From Echiichthys vipera (lineage: Eukaryota; Chordata; Actinopteri; Perciformes; Trachinidae): a stretch of DNA of 64,000 bases. Position 1 is the stretch's first letter, and each line of letters begins with the position of its first letter. Positions 1 to 42,700 of this stretch are shown here, in pieces. The stretch lies in contig OY829656.1 of assembly GCA_963691815.1 (NCBI GenBank), positions 8,136,252 through 8,200,251 on the forward strand, read 5' to 3'. The notes beneath the pieces are model-generated. The model had not been told where the DNA came from. It made no database searches and saw only the letters and a program-made list of their open reading frames with translations. The translations under genes and the position numbers were made by a program.

Positions 1-26121
<26,121 letters not shown>

Positions 26122-26900
26122 CGCATACCAAAACCACATAGGTGCATATTACTTAAACAAACACTGAAAAAGAGCACACAACTTGCACAAAGAAATGCAC
26201 AGGCTTACAGACACAGCGCAAGCACTTTTGGAGCCCCTGTATATGTTTTATAAAGACAAGATGAATGACTCTTATTTATATCTTAACAAACAAGTAATTA
26301 AACCTAAGTGACTTTAAAGGCCAATTATTTCCAATCCTCTGCTGAGCCATGGTCCTGCCAAGTTTGAGCTGGAAGTTTATTGCTGCCAGGACAACAGTTT
26401 ACAGTCAGAGTCTGACCCAGCAGAACTCAACAATGTCTTGGCTGGAGACGGTGATGAAAAGTAAACCACTGCAGAGGTCTTTAGTTTCCAGCTGATACGA
26501 GGCCAACAGCCTCCTTGATAGCAGCATTAGCATCAGGCAGAATACCTGGCGTCAGGCTCCTGTCCTGCCCTCTGTTCTCAGTATATATTGAGCAGTGAGT
26601 TTGTAATAATTCTAGTTCTGGTTTTAGTATTATTTCGCAAACACAATCCATTAAAACATAGTTGACACTGTTTTCTAAAAAGCATTTATCCCACTTGGGG
26701 ATTACACTCTAAATTCGTGTTCATTGCTGGATTGTGTCCCAGTTAGTATAACACAGCAGAGTAATTCAGTGTTTCCACTGACAGCTGTCTTTTGTAAAGC
26801 AATGTGTAAATATAATGTTAATCATTAAAATGGCAACTTTACAACATTGTGCCGTGGTGATATTATTTCATCAGAGTGTTTTTGTTGCTTAAGGTATCCT

Positions 26901-27293
26901 TTAAAGGTTGTTTAAAACATGTTTTCATGATTTAATGTCAAAAAAACAAAAAAAAAAACACAATATTTTCTCATTCCCTTATTCACCATCTGTCTGAAAT
27001 GCTCGATTTTGAATTGATCTCTGATTGGTTTAGTTTCCGCGTCTGCGCTCTCAGCATCTCTTCCGTGTCATTACAGCTGGGGAATGACTGTAACAACACT
27101 GTAGCAGCACTTATCCACAGTGTATAAAGTATAGTTGTGACATCACAATAGTACAAAAGTCCTGACGGCTCGTTTAAAGACAGTTTCTCATACAGGCTGT
27201 GTGCGTTTTTCTGTGGATTGACTGTATTTATGTAGCACCTCCACCTGCTTTTTTAATAAGAAAAGACATGATATGAAGGAATATGGGACCTTC
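26901..27293. mobile_element. AAAGGTCCC-family MITE copy
   Basis: It starts near ttaaaggttgtttaaaac and ends atatgggaccttc, the family's right terminus. The family core cctgacggctcgtttaaag lies at 27161-27179. A poly-A-like interruption occurs near 26941-26959. It is probably about 390 bp long. Confidence 0.65.
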
Positions 27294-28977
27294 AAGAATA
27301 AGGCCCAGGTCCTATCCCCACCAGGGATTTCCTCTGCGGCTCACCCTCACCTCTGACCTCCCATTGGGGAGGAAAATAAATACCACATTGTCTTCTTACT
27401 GCAAGCTGATTCATGTCAAGCTGAAGCTGCTGATAGTGCATAGTTGTGTAAGGGCTCAGTATCTTTAAAAGTGATGACGCCATTTGCAAATGTTATTCTT
27501 GGCAGGATGTCAAATTGTATTATCTTGTTTTCATTGATAGACAGGGCAGTACTGATCATTCTATACAGTTAATCCAATTCAAATAAACTAATCAAAGTGG
27601 AGATTGACAATAAAATATTTAAATCAAATATTAATCTTTCATCTAATCACTGGAAGAAGTACTCTGCCCATTACTCAAGTAAAGACAAATTTACTCCATA
27701 ACAAGTGCTGTTGGGTATTCTAACCTATCATAATGCATTGTATCTTCTAAAATCTCAATCTGCGAAATCATAAATGCAGTGGAATAGAAATGAAGTTTTC
27801 ATATCCTTTAATACTAACCCATAATGTATGTTAAAATGCTCTGTTTCAACTAAAAGTCCTGCAAACAAATTCTCACTCACAGTAAAGGTTCAGAAGTATT
27901 ATCAGTACAATGGTCATTTTAAGGGTTGATCATATGTTATATCTTTTTGCACCTGCAAAGTAACTGTGGCTGTGTAAATACCTAAGTAGCATACAATGGA
28001 AATACCCAAGTACAACTATCTCAAAATAGTACTTGAGTAAAATAACTTGACTTTTCCACCACTGTATCTACAATAATTAGCATTCCTTTAACCACGTCGC
28101 TCCACTTGTTCCACTTGTCATTACTGTTTTAACAGCTCCCTGCAATGTATTCTCCAGCCACCAGGTGTCGCAGCTGAGTCTTCCACACACGGCAGGTCAA
28201 TCACATTTGTTTATGAGCAGGGTTTAAGCAGAATCACAGCACTCTCTCACAGCTACGGATGCACACACTCACACACACACACACACACACATCCACAGAC
28301 GACGAGACACCTGCTCTGCAGCCTTCATCTTGAAGTGGCTACAGCAGGCGCCCGCCACCACCCCCCCTCTACCCCCTCTGCAGAATGAGATCATCAGAGA
28401 GAGGTGCAGAGTGAGGCGGCCCTGTGAGTCCCTGCAACTGCAGAGACAGACCTGGCCTACGCTACAGCCAGGGTCAAGGACAGGGTGCTGCTAAAACACT
28501 CTGCCCCGTCACTTCCTTATTGTGGCTACGCACTAAAGTACTAAACTGCCCCTGCTGCATCACCCTCTGCAGTGCTTCTCAGTTCCAGTGGATTCACTTT
28601 CTACAGGACTGATTGAGAGAGTAAACTGAGATTACGCCACAACGCTACACACAGGATTTGTAGAGGAAACTTCTGGAAAGAATTAAAAAAAGAAAATCCA
28701 TAGCAAGTAGATCTCCTGACACCTGTTCTAGACAAAAGGCACAGCTTACAGTGAACAGCAGCTGGTAAAAACAACAGCCACTGAGGATGAAATCACCTTG
28801 GCGAGAGAGCTTTGTAGTGCCACACTTCTGGATGGTTCCAAGTAGCACCGTTTCATGTGCTGCTGAAGGCTGCAGTGTTTGAACTCCAGCTCCACACTGA
28901 CTGCAGCAGACAACCTGGAGGCAAGCCAGAGAGGGAACGAGAAAGGAAGGGAGAGGGACAGAGTTCGAGTCAGGGAT

Positions 28978-29008
<31 letters not shown>

Positions 29009-31545
29009 AGGAGGGAAATGAAAAGTGTGAGAGGGAGAAGATCAACAGCAGGGATTCTATTTGACAGCCAGTAAGTGGTTTTGTCCCTCAGATCCCCTCA
29101 AATAAAACAACTGACGTGCAGGTTTAGAGATGCTTGATGATCTAGTACCAGGGCCACAAAAAAGAAACACGTTAGGTGGATAGAAGACTAAGTGCATGCT
29201 TAACACTATATCCATTTCATCACAACATGATTGAAATAGGCTGGGAATAGCAGGCCCGACCAAATCCTCTTATCCGATTTGAGGCCATTAATCATTTCTG
29301 ACTCAGGATGTAATTTTGGAAAACATGTCATTTCTCAGTAACAGGTAGGCCAGAATGCCCATGGGATTGGCTCATCGGCAGCTAGCCTGTTGTTGGCCGT
29401 TATACAGCTAATGCCCTTATTGCACTGCTGTAAAAGCATGCACGCTTACGAGGAGTGGTTTAGGCCGTCGACTTTGTCCACTGACTAGGCCAGACCTTTG
29501 GCTGCTGTATGCTGGGAAGCATTACTGGTAATTCTCCTCAGAGGCTGGATCATAATTCATATTCATAGTCATATTTACCATCAGTGCAGAGTTTACAAAA
29601 GCATTTGCATGAGGGCTAATCTCACATATGCTGCACACGCGCAGATGTTCAAACACACTCGAAAGCAAACAGATGCAGGCCTGCATGTGCGCAAACACGC
29701 ACGCTCACACAATGCAAAGGCCTTTTCACTTATAGTAGCTCGACATCCATGACGCACCGCCATTCTCTCCGATGAAAGGTGATCCGCTCCCTTGGCAAGG
29801 TACCAGCAGGTGCATTACAAACCCCCATTCATTAATAATGGCGTGCACGTCTTTCAGTTACACAGGTAAACATCTTCTCATATTTGTCACCAGAGCTTCA
29901 TCCCTCAAAGTCCTCACAAGCCACTTAGAGACGCAAATTGGCCTTCACTATAAGCTTTTTTTTGCTTGAAAGCTGCTTTATTTAAGAGCATGATTGCACA
30001 GTAACACTACGCCGCACAGTATACTTCCACATGCTGTATCTCACGTGCTGTGCGCCAAACCTCCCCATCGTCCAAAATTCAACTGACCCACTTGGAAGGT
30101 TTTTCTGCAAAGGGAACAATGCTAACTGCTATCTGCTGGAGTGATGTTACAGGCCACTGGGAGGTGACACTAATGAAGATGGAGCCTTGCCTTTGCTGAA
30201 CTAGTGTGACCTTTGACCCCTGTGGTATGGAAATAAAAGCCGTTTTATAAAAATGTTCTGGGTTGGGCTGTGTCCGATAAGGAGTCATTATGTGAGGCAG
30301 TTACATATTCACAGAACTGATAAGAGGAGAGGAAACACAGTATTGAGCATAGCATGCATATGTACATGATTAATCTGTGTAAAAAAAAGAATCATTTGTT
30401 CCCATAAAACGTGACATCAATAATGCAAAAACAACACTGTTTTCCATGTGGTGAGTTAAGTCTTCCATGTCTTACATCACAGAGATTGGTTTCAGGTTTA
30501 ATAGATCATTAAGTCACATCTCTTGGGTTCCAATATTTCCTCTCCATGTTAACCTCCAACCTAAAATCCCCTTTGATCTGGAGCAGGTCCCCTGAGATCT
30601 GGGGATCATTGAAGGGCATGTCATCAACCAACCCAACAGCTGATTCTGCAAATTAGAAATTGGAAGACAAAGGGTATTGTTATTTAGAAGACTTTATGAC
30701 CCAACAGTAAACCAATGGCTCTTAACTACCCTTTTATTGGAGCAATTCACCAAAGATGTGCTATGATAATGTATAAAGCCTATGAATTCCCAAAGAAGTG
30801 TTCATGGCAACTACATATTAGCGTCTCAGTTCATATTTGACAGCGTTTGCCCAATACTGTCAGAGAGGAAAAAGGCCATTAATACACTTCCACATACATG
30901 TTGTTCACACATGCTCCCGCTTATCGGGTTCTTGTGACAGGCCTTTGTGCCGTCACCTTTGGCATTACATAATCTGCATAGTGACGGAAAAACCCGTAGC
31001 AGAAAAACAGATTTAAATGAAAGAATCCAATGTGCTCCAGATTAGGTAGGTTGGGTAAAAAGCCTGGCTGATTCTAAAGCTGCTCAGCAGATCACATGGC
31101 ACAGGCAGCATCACCTCTGCAAACATGGAAGTGGGAACCACTTTGGATCCTTCTTACATCTACATGCTGCTGAGAAATGGAGCTTTTCACAATCCCTGCT
31201 CTCTACTTATAGTGTGACATCCGGTTTCTAATAATAAGAGAGGCAGTAGAATTGGGAGGAAGGGGGGCTGTTTTGGGACATGGAGATTCTAGTATATTCT
31301 CCGGGTGGTTCTTCAGATCCTTCTCCTTGCACATCCAGGAGCCACCCTCCTTCTCAGCATCTTCCATGGGATCCGAGCAGAGACAGGTGGTCACTGGGAG
31401 ATCGGTCAGGCATATGCAATCAGGCTATCAGATACTCCCATCCACACCAGCAGCTCAATTAGACCTGAGAATCCACCTGACAGCAATGCCCGCTGCAGAC
31501 CCAGTCACATTTCACACATCTAAGCGTGCATGCACAGAGACAACG

Positions 31546-31589
<44 letters not shown>
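31546..31589 (+). repeat. (CA)n microsatellite
   Basis: CA tract of about 44 bp, 0.9 kb upstream of the calm2 start codon. Confidence 0.95.
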
Positions 31590-31591
<2 letters not shown>

Positions 31592-32339
31592 GTCAGACTA
31601 CTTATTACTAACTATTACACTCAAACACTTCAGCCCTGACACTGCAACTCATTATGCATGAATTTTAAGCGATGAAGACTTGCACAGCAGTCAGGAGGAA
31701 CTTTATTCAAGAGCCACAGTAAAAACCTATCAATATCTGCGGTAACCTTGTAACAGCAATGATAAAATAAATAAAAGCATGGGTACTAATGTGCCAATGT
31801 AAACACATAATGTGGGCTAATCAGAAATGAGGAAACTGCAACAACAGTGAATACAGAAACCCGTTTAAGCACAAACTGGGTCAGCCATATCCCAGTTTCA
31901 AGTATCAAATTTTGCTCCGGGTAGCCAATTACTTATCAAAACTGTCTTATTGGGTCTCCCTTAAGATGATGCCCATATGTATACACGCTGTGCAACAAGC
32001 TTGTCTGCTATGCCTGTGGCACTGACTGGGATGTCTATGGACAAGATGCAGCGGCAGCGCAGACCATGGGAGTGACGCATTGCAGGTACAAACACACCAA
32101 TCAGAGAGCGCGATTTCTTTCAGCTACGTCTTGTGCCCCATCACGGAGTAGCAGAAAGTATTCATACGCCGTTGTGTAGACCACCAGCAATACATAATGT
32201 ACATTTTAATATTGACATCAAAACCGCCATGTTAGCCATACATGGGTGTTGCGTATGTTTCTTGATTTTCCTGTGCAGATAATAGTTCATTTATAAGTGT
32301 TTTTAATTATTTTAATATCTGAGGAAAAGGGAAGTTGGC

Positions 32340-32497
32340 GGAGTGATATTAGAAAGAGGAGGAGTTTAGGACACCCGTTAAAGGCGAGTCCAGTTGCCTC
32401 TTCCTCAGTGTGTTCATAGAGACTGTCACTTAGGCTTCGTATTTGCCTCGGTGTGTTACGGATTTAGTCGCGAACCAGCAGCTGCAACTACACCGAA
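32340..32497 (+). promoter_or_regulatory. Presumed calm2 proximal promoter / 5' UTR
   Basis: The 160 bases before the calm2 ATG are moderately GC-rich compared with their surroundings, with no obvious TATA box. The start codon context is accgaaATGg. The exact transcription start cannot be read from the sequence. Placement rests on the ATG-only first coding exon, which is typical of vertebrate calmodulin genes. Confidence 0.4.
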
Positions 32498-35494
<2,997 letters not shown>

Positions 35495-36710
35495 AGGGCT
35501 TGTACAGATTTCGTATATAAATAATTTGCCTTTTTTTCTTTGTGTAATTTATCTGTAAAATCTTAATAGCCCCCCTTCGTCCCTGCCCCTTCTGCTGTCC
35601 AAAGGAACTGCATGTAAACTGCATAGGCTCTTGTCCCCATGTCCCTTTCTTTTGCTGTCATGGTGTTTTGGAGTGACGAAATGGTCAAACAACCAGATGC
35701 CGGTGGAGGCCCCTGGGAGCCGAAGAACTTCGAATCTTCCTGTCTTGTGTGCTCGGGCCCCTCCACGCATGGCGACATTGGAAACCTGTCAGCTGGTTGT
35801 CACTTGGCAACACTGTTGGCATGGAAACAATGTAGAGGAGTTTAAACTCTGCATGGACTATGGACAAAGTATATATGGAAATCTCTCAGCATTGCACTAC
35901 TGCAAAAAAATGACACGGGTGTATCTCTTAGGTACTCGTACAAACTCTTTTTGTATCTGCTGTTCTATATACCAGAAAACGACTAATCTTACCATGCTTT
36001 TTAATGTTTTACTCACTACTTTTAATTTTTTTTTTTTTTTATGACCTCTGGTCATGTCTCAAATAATCCATTCCAAGTTGTATATTTTTGTTTTCCAATA
36101 AAAATTGCAATCTACCCGGTTTTGAAAATTGTCTTGTTTTCTCAGTTATAATGGATCCTTGAGTTTGTATACCCTGTAATAATTCCCATTTTTGTATTGA
36201 GGACAGGATGCTCCGTTTTTGATAGGATTTTTTTTTTCTTCTTGTTGCTTATAATACAAATGAAATGTTTACCATTTAAAGCGTCCCCTGTTAATTTCCA
36301 AAAGCACTGAGGAGCATCAGCCAATGCCTCTTAATGTTCAGATAAGCTCAGATCAAATCTGTATTGTCATTAAAGTTAAAGCACTGAGTGGGATCAAAGG
36401 CTTCTATCTTGAAGTGCACGCATTGGTACTCAACATTGGACTAGCCTTGTGCTGTCCAGGTCCCATACTGACAACATGGGCCGTGTGTTGTCTGCTAATG
36501 TGGGCACGTAACCATGTAGAAGCTGACTGCCTCATGTCTTACTTGGCATTTGCCCCCAATCACAAGATGCAGGTGATTGAGCGTACATCAGAAACCATGG
36601 TGTAAATAGAGGTGTACCTGTTTTTCTTTTTGTTAATTTCTGATTCTTGAGTTTGTTACAGTAGCTTGCAGAGATACTAAGTTTGTTATTTTGATGAATG
36701 ACAAAATAAA
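35495..36710 (+). other. calm2: calm2 3' UTR with two polyadenylation signals
   Basis: After the TGA at 35492-35494 comes AT-rich UTR-like sequence. An AATAAA lies at 36097-36102 and a second at 36705-36710, followed by a GT-rich stretch. Two signals would give UTRs of about 0.6 and 1.2 kb. Calmodulin genes are known to make several transcripts of different 3' UTR length; use of each site here is inferred. Confidence 0.65.
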
Positions 36711-37745
36711 GCTCTATTGTGGACCTCAGTTCTGCCTCCTGTGTGAATTTTATGGTAGCTGCTTTTAAGTTGGGCCCTTGATCCTATGCAGTGGTTAGGC
36801 TAACTTTTGAAATAGTAAAGTAGAAACACCCTATATTTTTGTGATGGTTCTGACTATCCATTGGGAGTAAGGGCTGCAGTTGTTTGTGGCTTGGTCAGTC
36901 ATGCATATTCAGCGGTCCCGGTTAAACATTTAGGGCATTACAAAATGCACTTCAACAACGTGTACACCAAAACAGCCTATGATGCAGTAACTTAAGTGCC
37001 CCTGTTTTGTTTTTTTTCTTCTGTGTGTAGCTAAAAAAGTATGTAATATCCCTTTAACAGAGTCTGCACAGGAACAGATTCAGCTCCAAGATTGAACAAA
37101 AAGTAACACAAAGATCCAGTGCAGTTTCAGGTGTGGATGGATGACACAAGTGGTTAGCATCTTGTCAAAACTAATTATCACCAGACCTAAAATACTCCCA
37201 GCTGAAGTGTCGTCACAGTCTTCTTATAGACAGCAGTTAATTATTCAGCATAATGTAGCACTCGTCTTGGCTCTCCTCTGCATCCATACGTTGCCTTAAT
37301 AGAAGAGTGAGTGTACACCAGGCTCAGTGCAACCTCAAGCTCCTTTGCTACCTGTGTGTTTTCTGCTCGTCTCCTCATGTACTCTCAGGCCACACGAGAC
37401 TCTCTTGACAAGCAGTGTAAACATGAATTCTTGGCTCATCCCAACCATGTGTTCCACGTAGCCTAGCAACGAGGCTGAATGTTGGCGCTTTTGCTCCCAG
37501 AGCGAGATTTTCACTTCAGGTGATGGTCTTTAGTTCTGCTGTACTGAGAGAGAGAGAACCTCGCACTAAAGGCTAGTATGCCACAAGAGGTAAGATACTT
37601 AAAAACTTCACAAAGGAGAGGGTTAGTTAGAAATAATTTCTCACACTTTCAAACCGGGAGTGTTCCTCAATTGCCTCAAATCAAGAACTCACACTTCTTA
37701 AAAGTCTACACTGTAAGTGGAATGATCAAAATTGTATGTATTAGG

Positions 37746-38405
37746 TTCATCTCATCTCATCTTCAGCCTCTTATCCGGGGTCGGGTTGCAGGGGCAGCAG
37801 CTTTAGCAGGGGACCCCAAACTTCCCTTTCCCGGGCCACATTAACCAGCTCTAACTGGGGGATCCTGAGGCGTTCCCAGGCCAGCGTGGAGATATAATCT
37901 CTCCACCTAGTCCTGGGTCTTCCCCGAGGCCTTCTCCCAGCTGGACGTGCCTGGAACACCTCCCTAGGGAGTCGCCCAGGGTTCATCCTTACTAGATGCC
38001 CGAACCACCTCAACTGGCTCCTTTCAACGCAAAGGAGCAGCGGCTCTACTCCGAGTTCCTCACGGATGGCTGAACTTCTCACCCTCTTTCTAAGGGAGAC
38101 TCCAGCCCCCCTCCTGAGAAAACCCATTTCGGCCGCTTGTACCCGCGACCTCGTTCTTTCGGTCATGACCCATCTTTCATGACCATAGGTGAGGGTAGGA
38201 AAAAAGATTGACCGGTAGATCCAGAGCTTTGCCTTCCGGCTCAGCTCACTTTTCGTCAAAAATGTGCGGTAGAGCGACTGCAACACCGCCCCGTTGCTCG
38301 GATTCTCCGGCCAAACTCACGCTCCATCGTCCCCTCACTCGTGAACATGATCCCGAGGTACTTGAACTCCTTCACTTGGGGTAAGGACTCATTCCCTATC
38401 TGGAG
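37746..38405 (-). mobile_element. 3' fragment of a non-LTR retrotransposon
   Basis: Read on the minus strand, the region encodes the end of a LINE ORF2-type protein: K-A-K-L-W-I-Y-R-S-I, L-T-Y-G-H-E, R-V-Q-A-A-E-M, L-R-W-F-G-H-L and the arginine-rich G-R-R-P-R-G-R-P-R-T-R-W-R-D-Y-I. These are conserved in fish non-LTR elements downstream of the reverse transcriptase. The 3' end at the left shows short ATCTC repeats (about 37747-37762). The frame is broken near 38280, and the catalytic part is missing, so it is a dead copy. The clade is not certain. Confidence 0.8.
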
Positions 38406-38436
38406 TAAGCAATCCAAGTATTGAAGTTTACTTCTT

Positions 38437-39294
38437 TAAAGGTCCCGTATCGTGCTCATTTTAACGTTTGTATTTTTGGTTTCTACTAAAACAAGTTTTC
38501 ATGCTTTTATGTCCAAAAGACATTCTTTTTCTCATACTCTCTGTCTGAATATAGCTCTATTCTAACCGGACTCGCCAGATGAATTTCGTTTCGCCTTGCT
38601 TCCGCGTTGACTCCGCCTAGCTCCACTCAACCACCTGGGATCGCTCCGTAGGAAAGGGATTTCAGGTGGTCGAGCCAATCAGGGCCATCGGACGGGGTTT
38701 ATTATAGATGTCACGTAGCGGAGAAGCGGCTGCTGTGCGGCCCGCATCGAGGAAGCAGGCGTCAACATTGATGCTGCAATTTCATCTGTGTTGTCCACTC
38801 GAGAGAATATTTCTTTTTTATAAGAACACCAGAGAACGGCTCTGAATGCTTCTGTTGGTGGAAACAATGTTTTCGCCCTTTGGCTTTTCCCTGCATCACT
38901 CATCAGCGTCACTGATTGGTTTCGATGTGAGTGGTTGAAGTAGCACGTCAATAAAGATGACAGACAAGTGGTTTATCCAATCATATGCAAGGATTTTTGA
39001 TAACTATGGAGCGATCCCAGATGGATGAGTGAAGCAAGGCGGAACAAAATTCATCTGGCAGGAGTCAGTTTCCCTGAATTCACCCTGAAACGCCAATCTC
39101 TTCATAGTCGTGACATCGCCACTTTACTTTTCCTGACGGCTCATTTAAAGGCACAGTTTCTGAACATGGAGTGTGTGCATTTCTCTGTGGATTAAGCATT
39201 TTGCTACTTTCACATCATTAATACAGCCCCTCCAAATGCTTTATGATAGAAAAAAAGACATGGAAATATCACCTTCAACAATATGGGACCTTTA
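38437..39294. mobile_element. AAAGGTCCC-family MITE interrupted by another MITE
   Basis: The left end taaaggtcccgtat (38437-38450) and right end atatgggaccttta (39281-39294) are inverted copies. Family sequence runs inward from both sides, including the core cctgacggctcatttaaag at 39132-39150. The middle is occupied by the separate element at 38569-39066, so the outer element without the insert would be about 360 bp, like the copy at 26901-27293. Confidence 0.75.
38569..39066. mobile_element. Nested MITE with about 35-bp inverted ends
   Basis: The left end gactcgccagatgaatttcg and following cgccttgcttc are matched in reverse complement at the right end (gaagcaaggcgg ... aattcatctggcaggagtc). 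A second inverted pair lies just inside (ctgggatcgctcc at about 38636, ggagcgatcccag at about 39008). It carries no gene and interrupts the outer MITE. Confidence 0.78.
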
Positions 39295-39742
39295 ACTTTA
39301 ATTTGAAAGGATAGAAAAAGTTGCATAATTGAAATATTCCTCCTCTTATTAGACAATTCTTCTAAACAGCCTTGGCCCCTCCAGATATTAGTTTGAAGTG
39401 ACATGTGTTCCTGTTTTGTGTTAATTGCAATTTGCACTGTTATCGCTACTTTCGATCTGTATATTCTAATCAATGTCACACTATCCCTACAAATATCACA
39501 TGATGGTGGATGAGGATAATAAGGGCTAAGTAACTGCAGCATGCACAGTATGTACCTTGGTGCTGGATTTCCATTGTGTCTTACTCTCTGTAAAACTGGT
39601 CTGTGAGTCTAAATTTAGCCCTCCACCAGGGCCAGCTTGTTGAAAAATTGATCGATAGTGGAGTCGCTGCTATAGTAACAGTCGCAGTTTTAATGGTGGT
39701 CAGGTGTCACTGGATCTCCAGTGGAGCAGATAGTGAGCGACA

Positions 39743-42700
39743 ATGAGTACAGTGGAGGATACGTCCACATGGAAAAATAAAGCTGTCTCTAAAGTCACTG
39801 ACATGCCCAGGGGTGGTAATAGAACAGATAAGGTAAGGCTCTTTAAAGCCCTCATAACTCTGTGTGGTTAATAAGGACAAGATGAACCGCTAAAGAACAG
39901 GATGACACATGTGAAGATGCATCAACACATTGTTGGCATAGCAATGTCATCATAGCAGAAACAATCTGATGTGTTTTGGCTTGTATCCTGTTCATATCTG
40001 CAGGGCGATGACAATGTGGACTTGTGTGGCCGGGGGAGCTGGTGGCTGGGAACACTGAAAGTAGGTGTTATGCTCTAGTATCGTTTCATAGCCTGTCTAT
40101 GAGGAGAGGCTGCTACACTGCTGTGCAGGCCCAAACAACTGGCTCATTAGCTCATGTATGGATACATTAGGTTTTCAGTTAATCACTTGTATTGCATTGT
40201 CCTATGCTATACCTTTGTCTGTGTCCAAAGTGTGCTGTCTGCCAGAAATAAATTTAAACACTTGCACTACAGTGAATCCAGTCCCTGAGTGCCTCATAGT
40301 GCATCCAAGGTAATAATGCATAGACCTAATTAATTATCAGTTTATATTAAAGTGATCCCAGTTCTCAGGCTCCACTGTTAATCAGCTGGCCAACAATAGG
40401 CCAGGTTAATTGACAATTATTCTTTGTGAATTAACAGAAATTATATTATATTGTACATATTGGCTGGGCTTATAGAAATAGCCATTTTATTATGAAATGC
40501 CAGCGTTTACATCTTTGTACCACCAATCACCAATATATTCTTCGTCAGTACCTAAAGATGAACGTGATTCAGTCAAAATTTAGTTGCATTCTAAAATAAT
40601 AATTGGAAATAACTTCTGTATTGTAACTATGGAGTCCTAGAACCAGGAAATTAGATAGCATTTTTACATGTCCGGTTCCCTCAAAGTCCATTGGTTTGTG
40701 GCTCAAATAAGAGATATTCACATTTTGTTCTACAACATAAAATACGTTGGTCACCCCACTTCTGAATTTTGAAGCCTGTACGTTACCGGTTACTAACAAG
40801 TGGCTAAATGAGACAAACATCATGCATTTGTGGTGTAGTTTTACATCTGCCGACTGCATTTACGCTTCGAAAAGTATATGTGAAGATTATCATGCCAAGC
40901 AAAAAGTTTAAATGTTGAATATGTAGAGTCTTTATTAAAAGCTGTATTTAAAATAAAATAAAAAAATTAAAAATACACCTGTTTTGAGGGGTACAGAATG
41001 AAAGTATTGCTTTTCCATAAAAAAATATATTTAGTCTGAATTAATATTTTTTTTTAATACCGACAATGACTTTCTATCACGTTCCGTTTACGCGGTCAGC
41101 AGTGCATGTTGCCAGGTTGGTCTTTTGTTAGGCTACAGACACAAGGAATCATTTTGAGTTGAGAGCTAGCTAATCGATTACACAGCACTCAAAGAAAGAC
41201 TTTGCGTTAAAGACTAGCTCACATTAAATACTGTTTTAAAGTGAATTGATTAGTCCAAATTAGTCGTTACCCTGTATGATTCATCACTGACATGGAGCAG
41301 GCTGATCACTGACACACTCAGCAACAAACCTGGCAACCCGACTGCTGGAATTATGTTTTGTTGTTGCGACTGCGATCTTGAGACACTAAATGGCGGAGTT
41401 CTGCTAATTCTCCATATTCAACCTTTAAGTGTTAAGCCTACAAAAATATGTAATACCTGCAGCACTATTGTAATGAAATGTAATGTAAAAAGAGTTCAAC
41501 TATGCTAGAGTTCCAGTTCCTAGAGCTAACTTTGGCTCCATAATGCTAACACATGCTAACATGCTAGTACAGTTAAGCGTCTATGGGAGCACCAGGCCGT
41601 GAGTTAAGGCACTCCCTAAAATTTCTCTCGCCTTCTTCCAGGACACTCCCGTCCCAGGTTTCTATCACATCCGCGACTTCATCGAAGAAGCTGAACTGAA
41701 CCCGGTAAAGAAGACCCATGGGTTCAAAGGCGTAGGCAGAAAAGCCCATACTCTGGGTGTACGAAAGGGGGATTTGCTTCTCCCCGGGGCGTATGACTAC
41801 ACCGACTCCATCCAAGAGCTCCTGATGCGTCAGGCGTCCTACTCTTTCAAAAACTGTCCACGGCCCAACATCGTCACCCTGGGCATCAGGGACAAGGTGG
41901 GGTTCAGACATGACCATCACTAATCCTGTTGGCATATGCAATTGACCACATATTATACTGAATAGTTCACCATTTTGGAAAATATATGTCTTCTCTTTCT
42001 TTGTGAGAGTTGAATAAGCCCTTGTGTTAAAGTTTTTGACCACTAATCGCAGGTTTAACGAGTAAGTCCTTTTGTTACATCTTGCACATGCATGAAGACG
42101 TACAGGGACGTGATACATGACGATTGTTTCACGCTATTCCACTGCTTGAGAGTTGTTGGTGGCTATGTTGCACTGAGCTAGCACAGGTAAAGACGTTAGC
42201 AAGAATAGACGCAAACAGCGCAGGTTTTTAAATATTTTAAAAATAGGCTTAGTAAATATTTTATGAGGAAGGAAATCTAGTCCAAACTTTTGTTCTCAAA
42301 GATACAGGTAATCTGTTTTTGTCATTTTTCAGAACTAACATTCCCATTCAAATCAACATAACAGGATGGTCCGCGGCCATTTTATGTGTATCGCTGCCAT
42401 TACAAAGAACTCCTATTGGGGGGCTAACTCAATCTGTTTCTATAGTCAACGCACAGTGCTAAGTGCCATTTTCTTTTGAACCAGTCTTAAGACCCCGGAA
42501 GTTCAGTGTCTCTTCTTTTCTCATTCTATTTGGATTTTTGTTAATGAGAAAACTCCTTTAAGTATGGAGGCTAAAACCCCAAATGTCCATTTTTAAAGTA
42601 CTGTATGGCTATGGCTTTTAAGTCTGAAACAATGGCCTCCTAACAATGTGTTAATAATAATGTTTTATTGATGTTTTTGAACTTTTTGGCAGGGTCAAGC

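Larger units (their letters stand above)
26122..32497. other. Intergenic region between the MUC4-like gene and calm2
   Basis: I see no gene here. It contains the presumed 3' UTR of the first gene, a MITE copy (26901-27293), a short (CA)n at 28267-28291, a GA-rich tract (about 28970-29010) and a (CA)n at 31546-31589. The last 200 bases before calm2 are presumably its promoter and 5' UTR. Open frames in this stretch are short and show no recognisable domain. Confidence 0.6.
36711..39742. other. calm2-stpg4 intergenic region
   Basis: No host gene is seen. The region holds a LINE 3' fragment (37746-38405) and a nested MITE pair (38437-39294), both listed separately. The stretches 36711-37745 and 39295-39742 have nothing recognisable apart from the stpg4 5' flank. 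Confidence 0.6.

Noticed and set aside
31252..31611. A 119-codon plus-strand open frame upstream of calm2
   Set aside because: It ends in a CA repeat and shows no domain, and neither end has convincing splice or start context.
26122..32497. Search for epcam between the MUC4-like gene and calm2
   Set aside because: No thyroglobulin type-1 C-W-C-V motif or EpCAM-like exon was found on either strand by eye.
35631..36044. A 137-codon open frame just after calm2
   Set aside because: It lies in the calm2 3' UTR and its content is low-complexity, ending in poly-T-derived phenylalanines.
41573..42118. A 181-codon minus-strand open frame across stpg4 exon 3
   Set aside because: It is the complement of a plus-strand exon with clear STPG4 similarity and good splice sites; the minus-strand translation shows no known domain.
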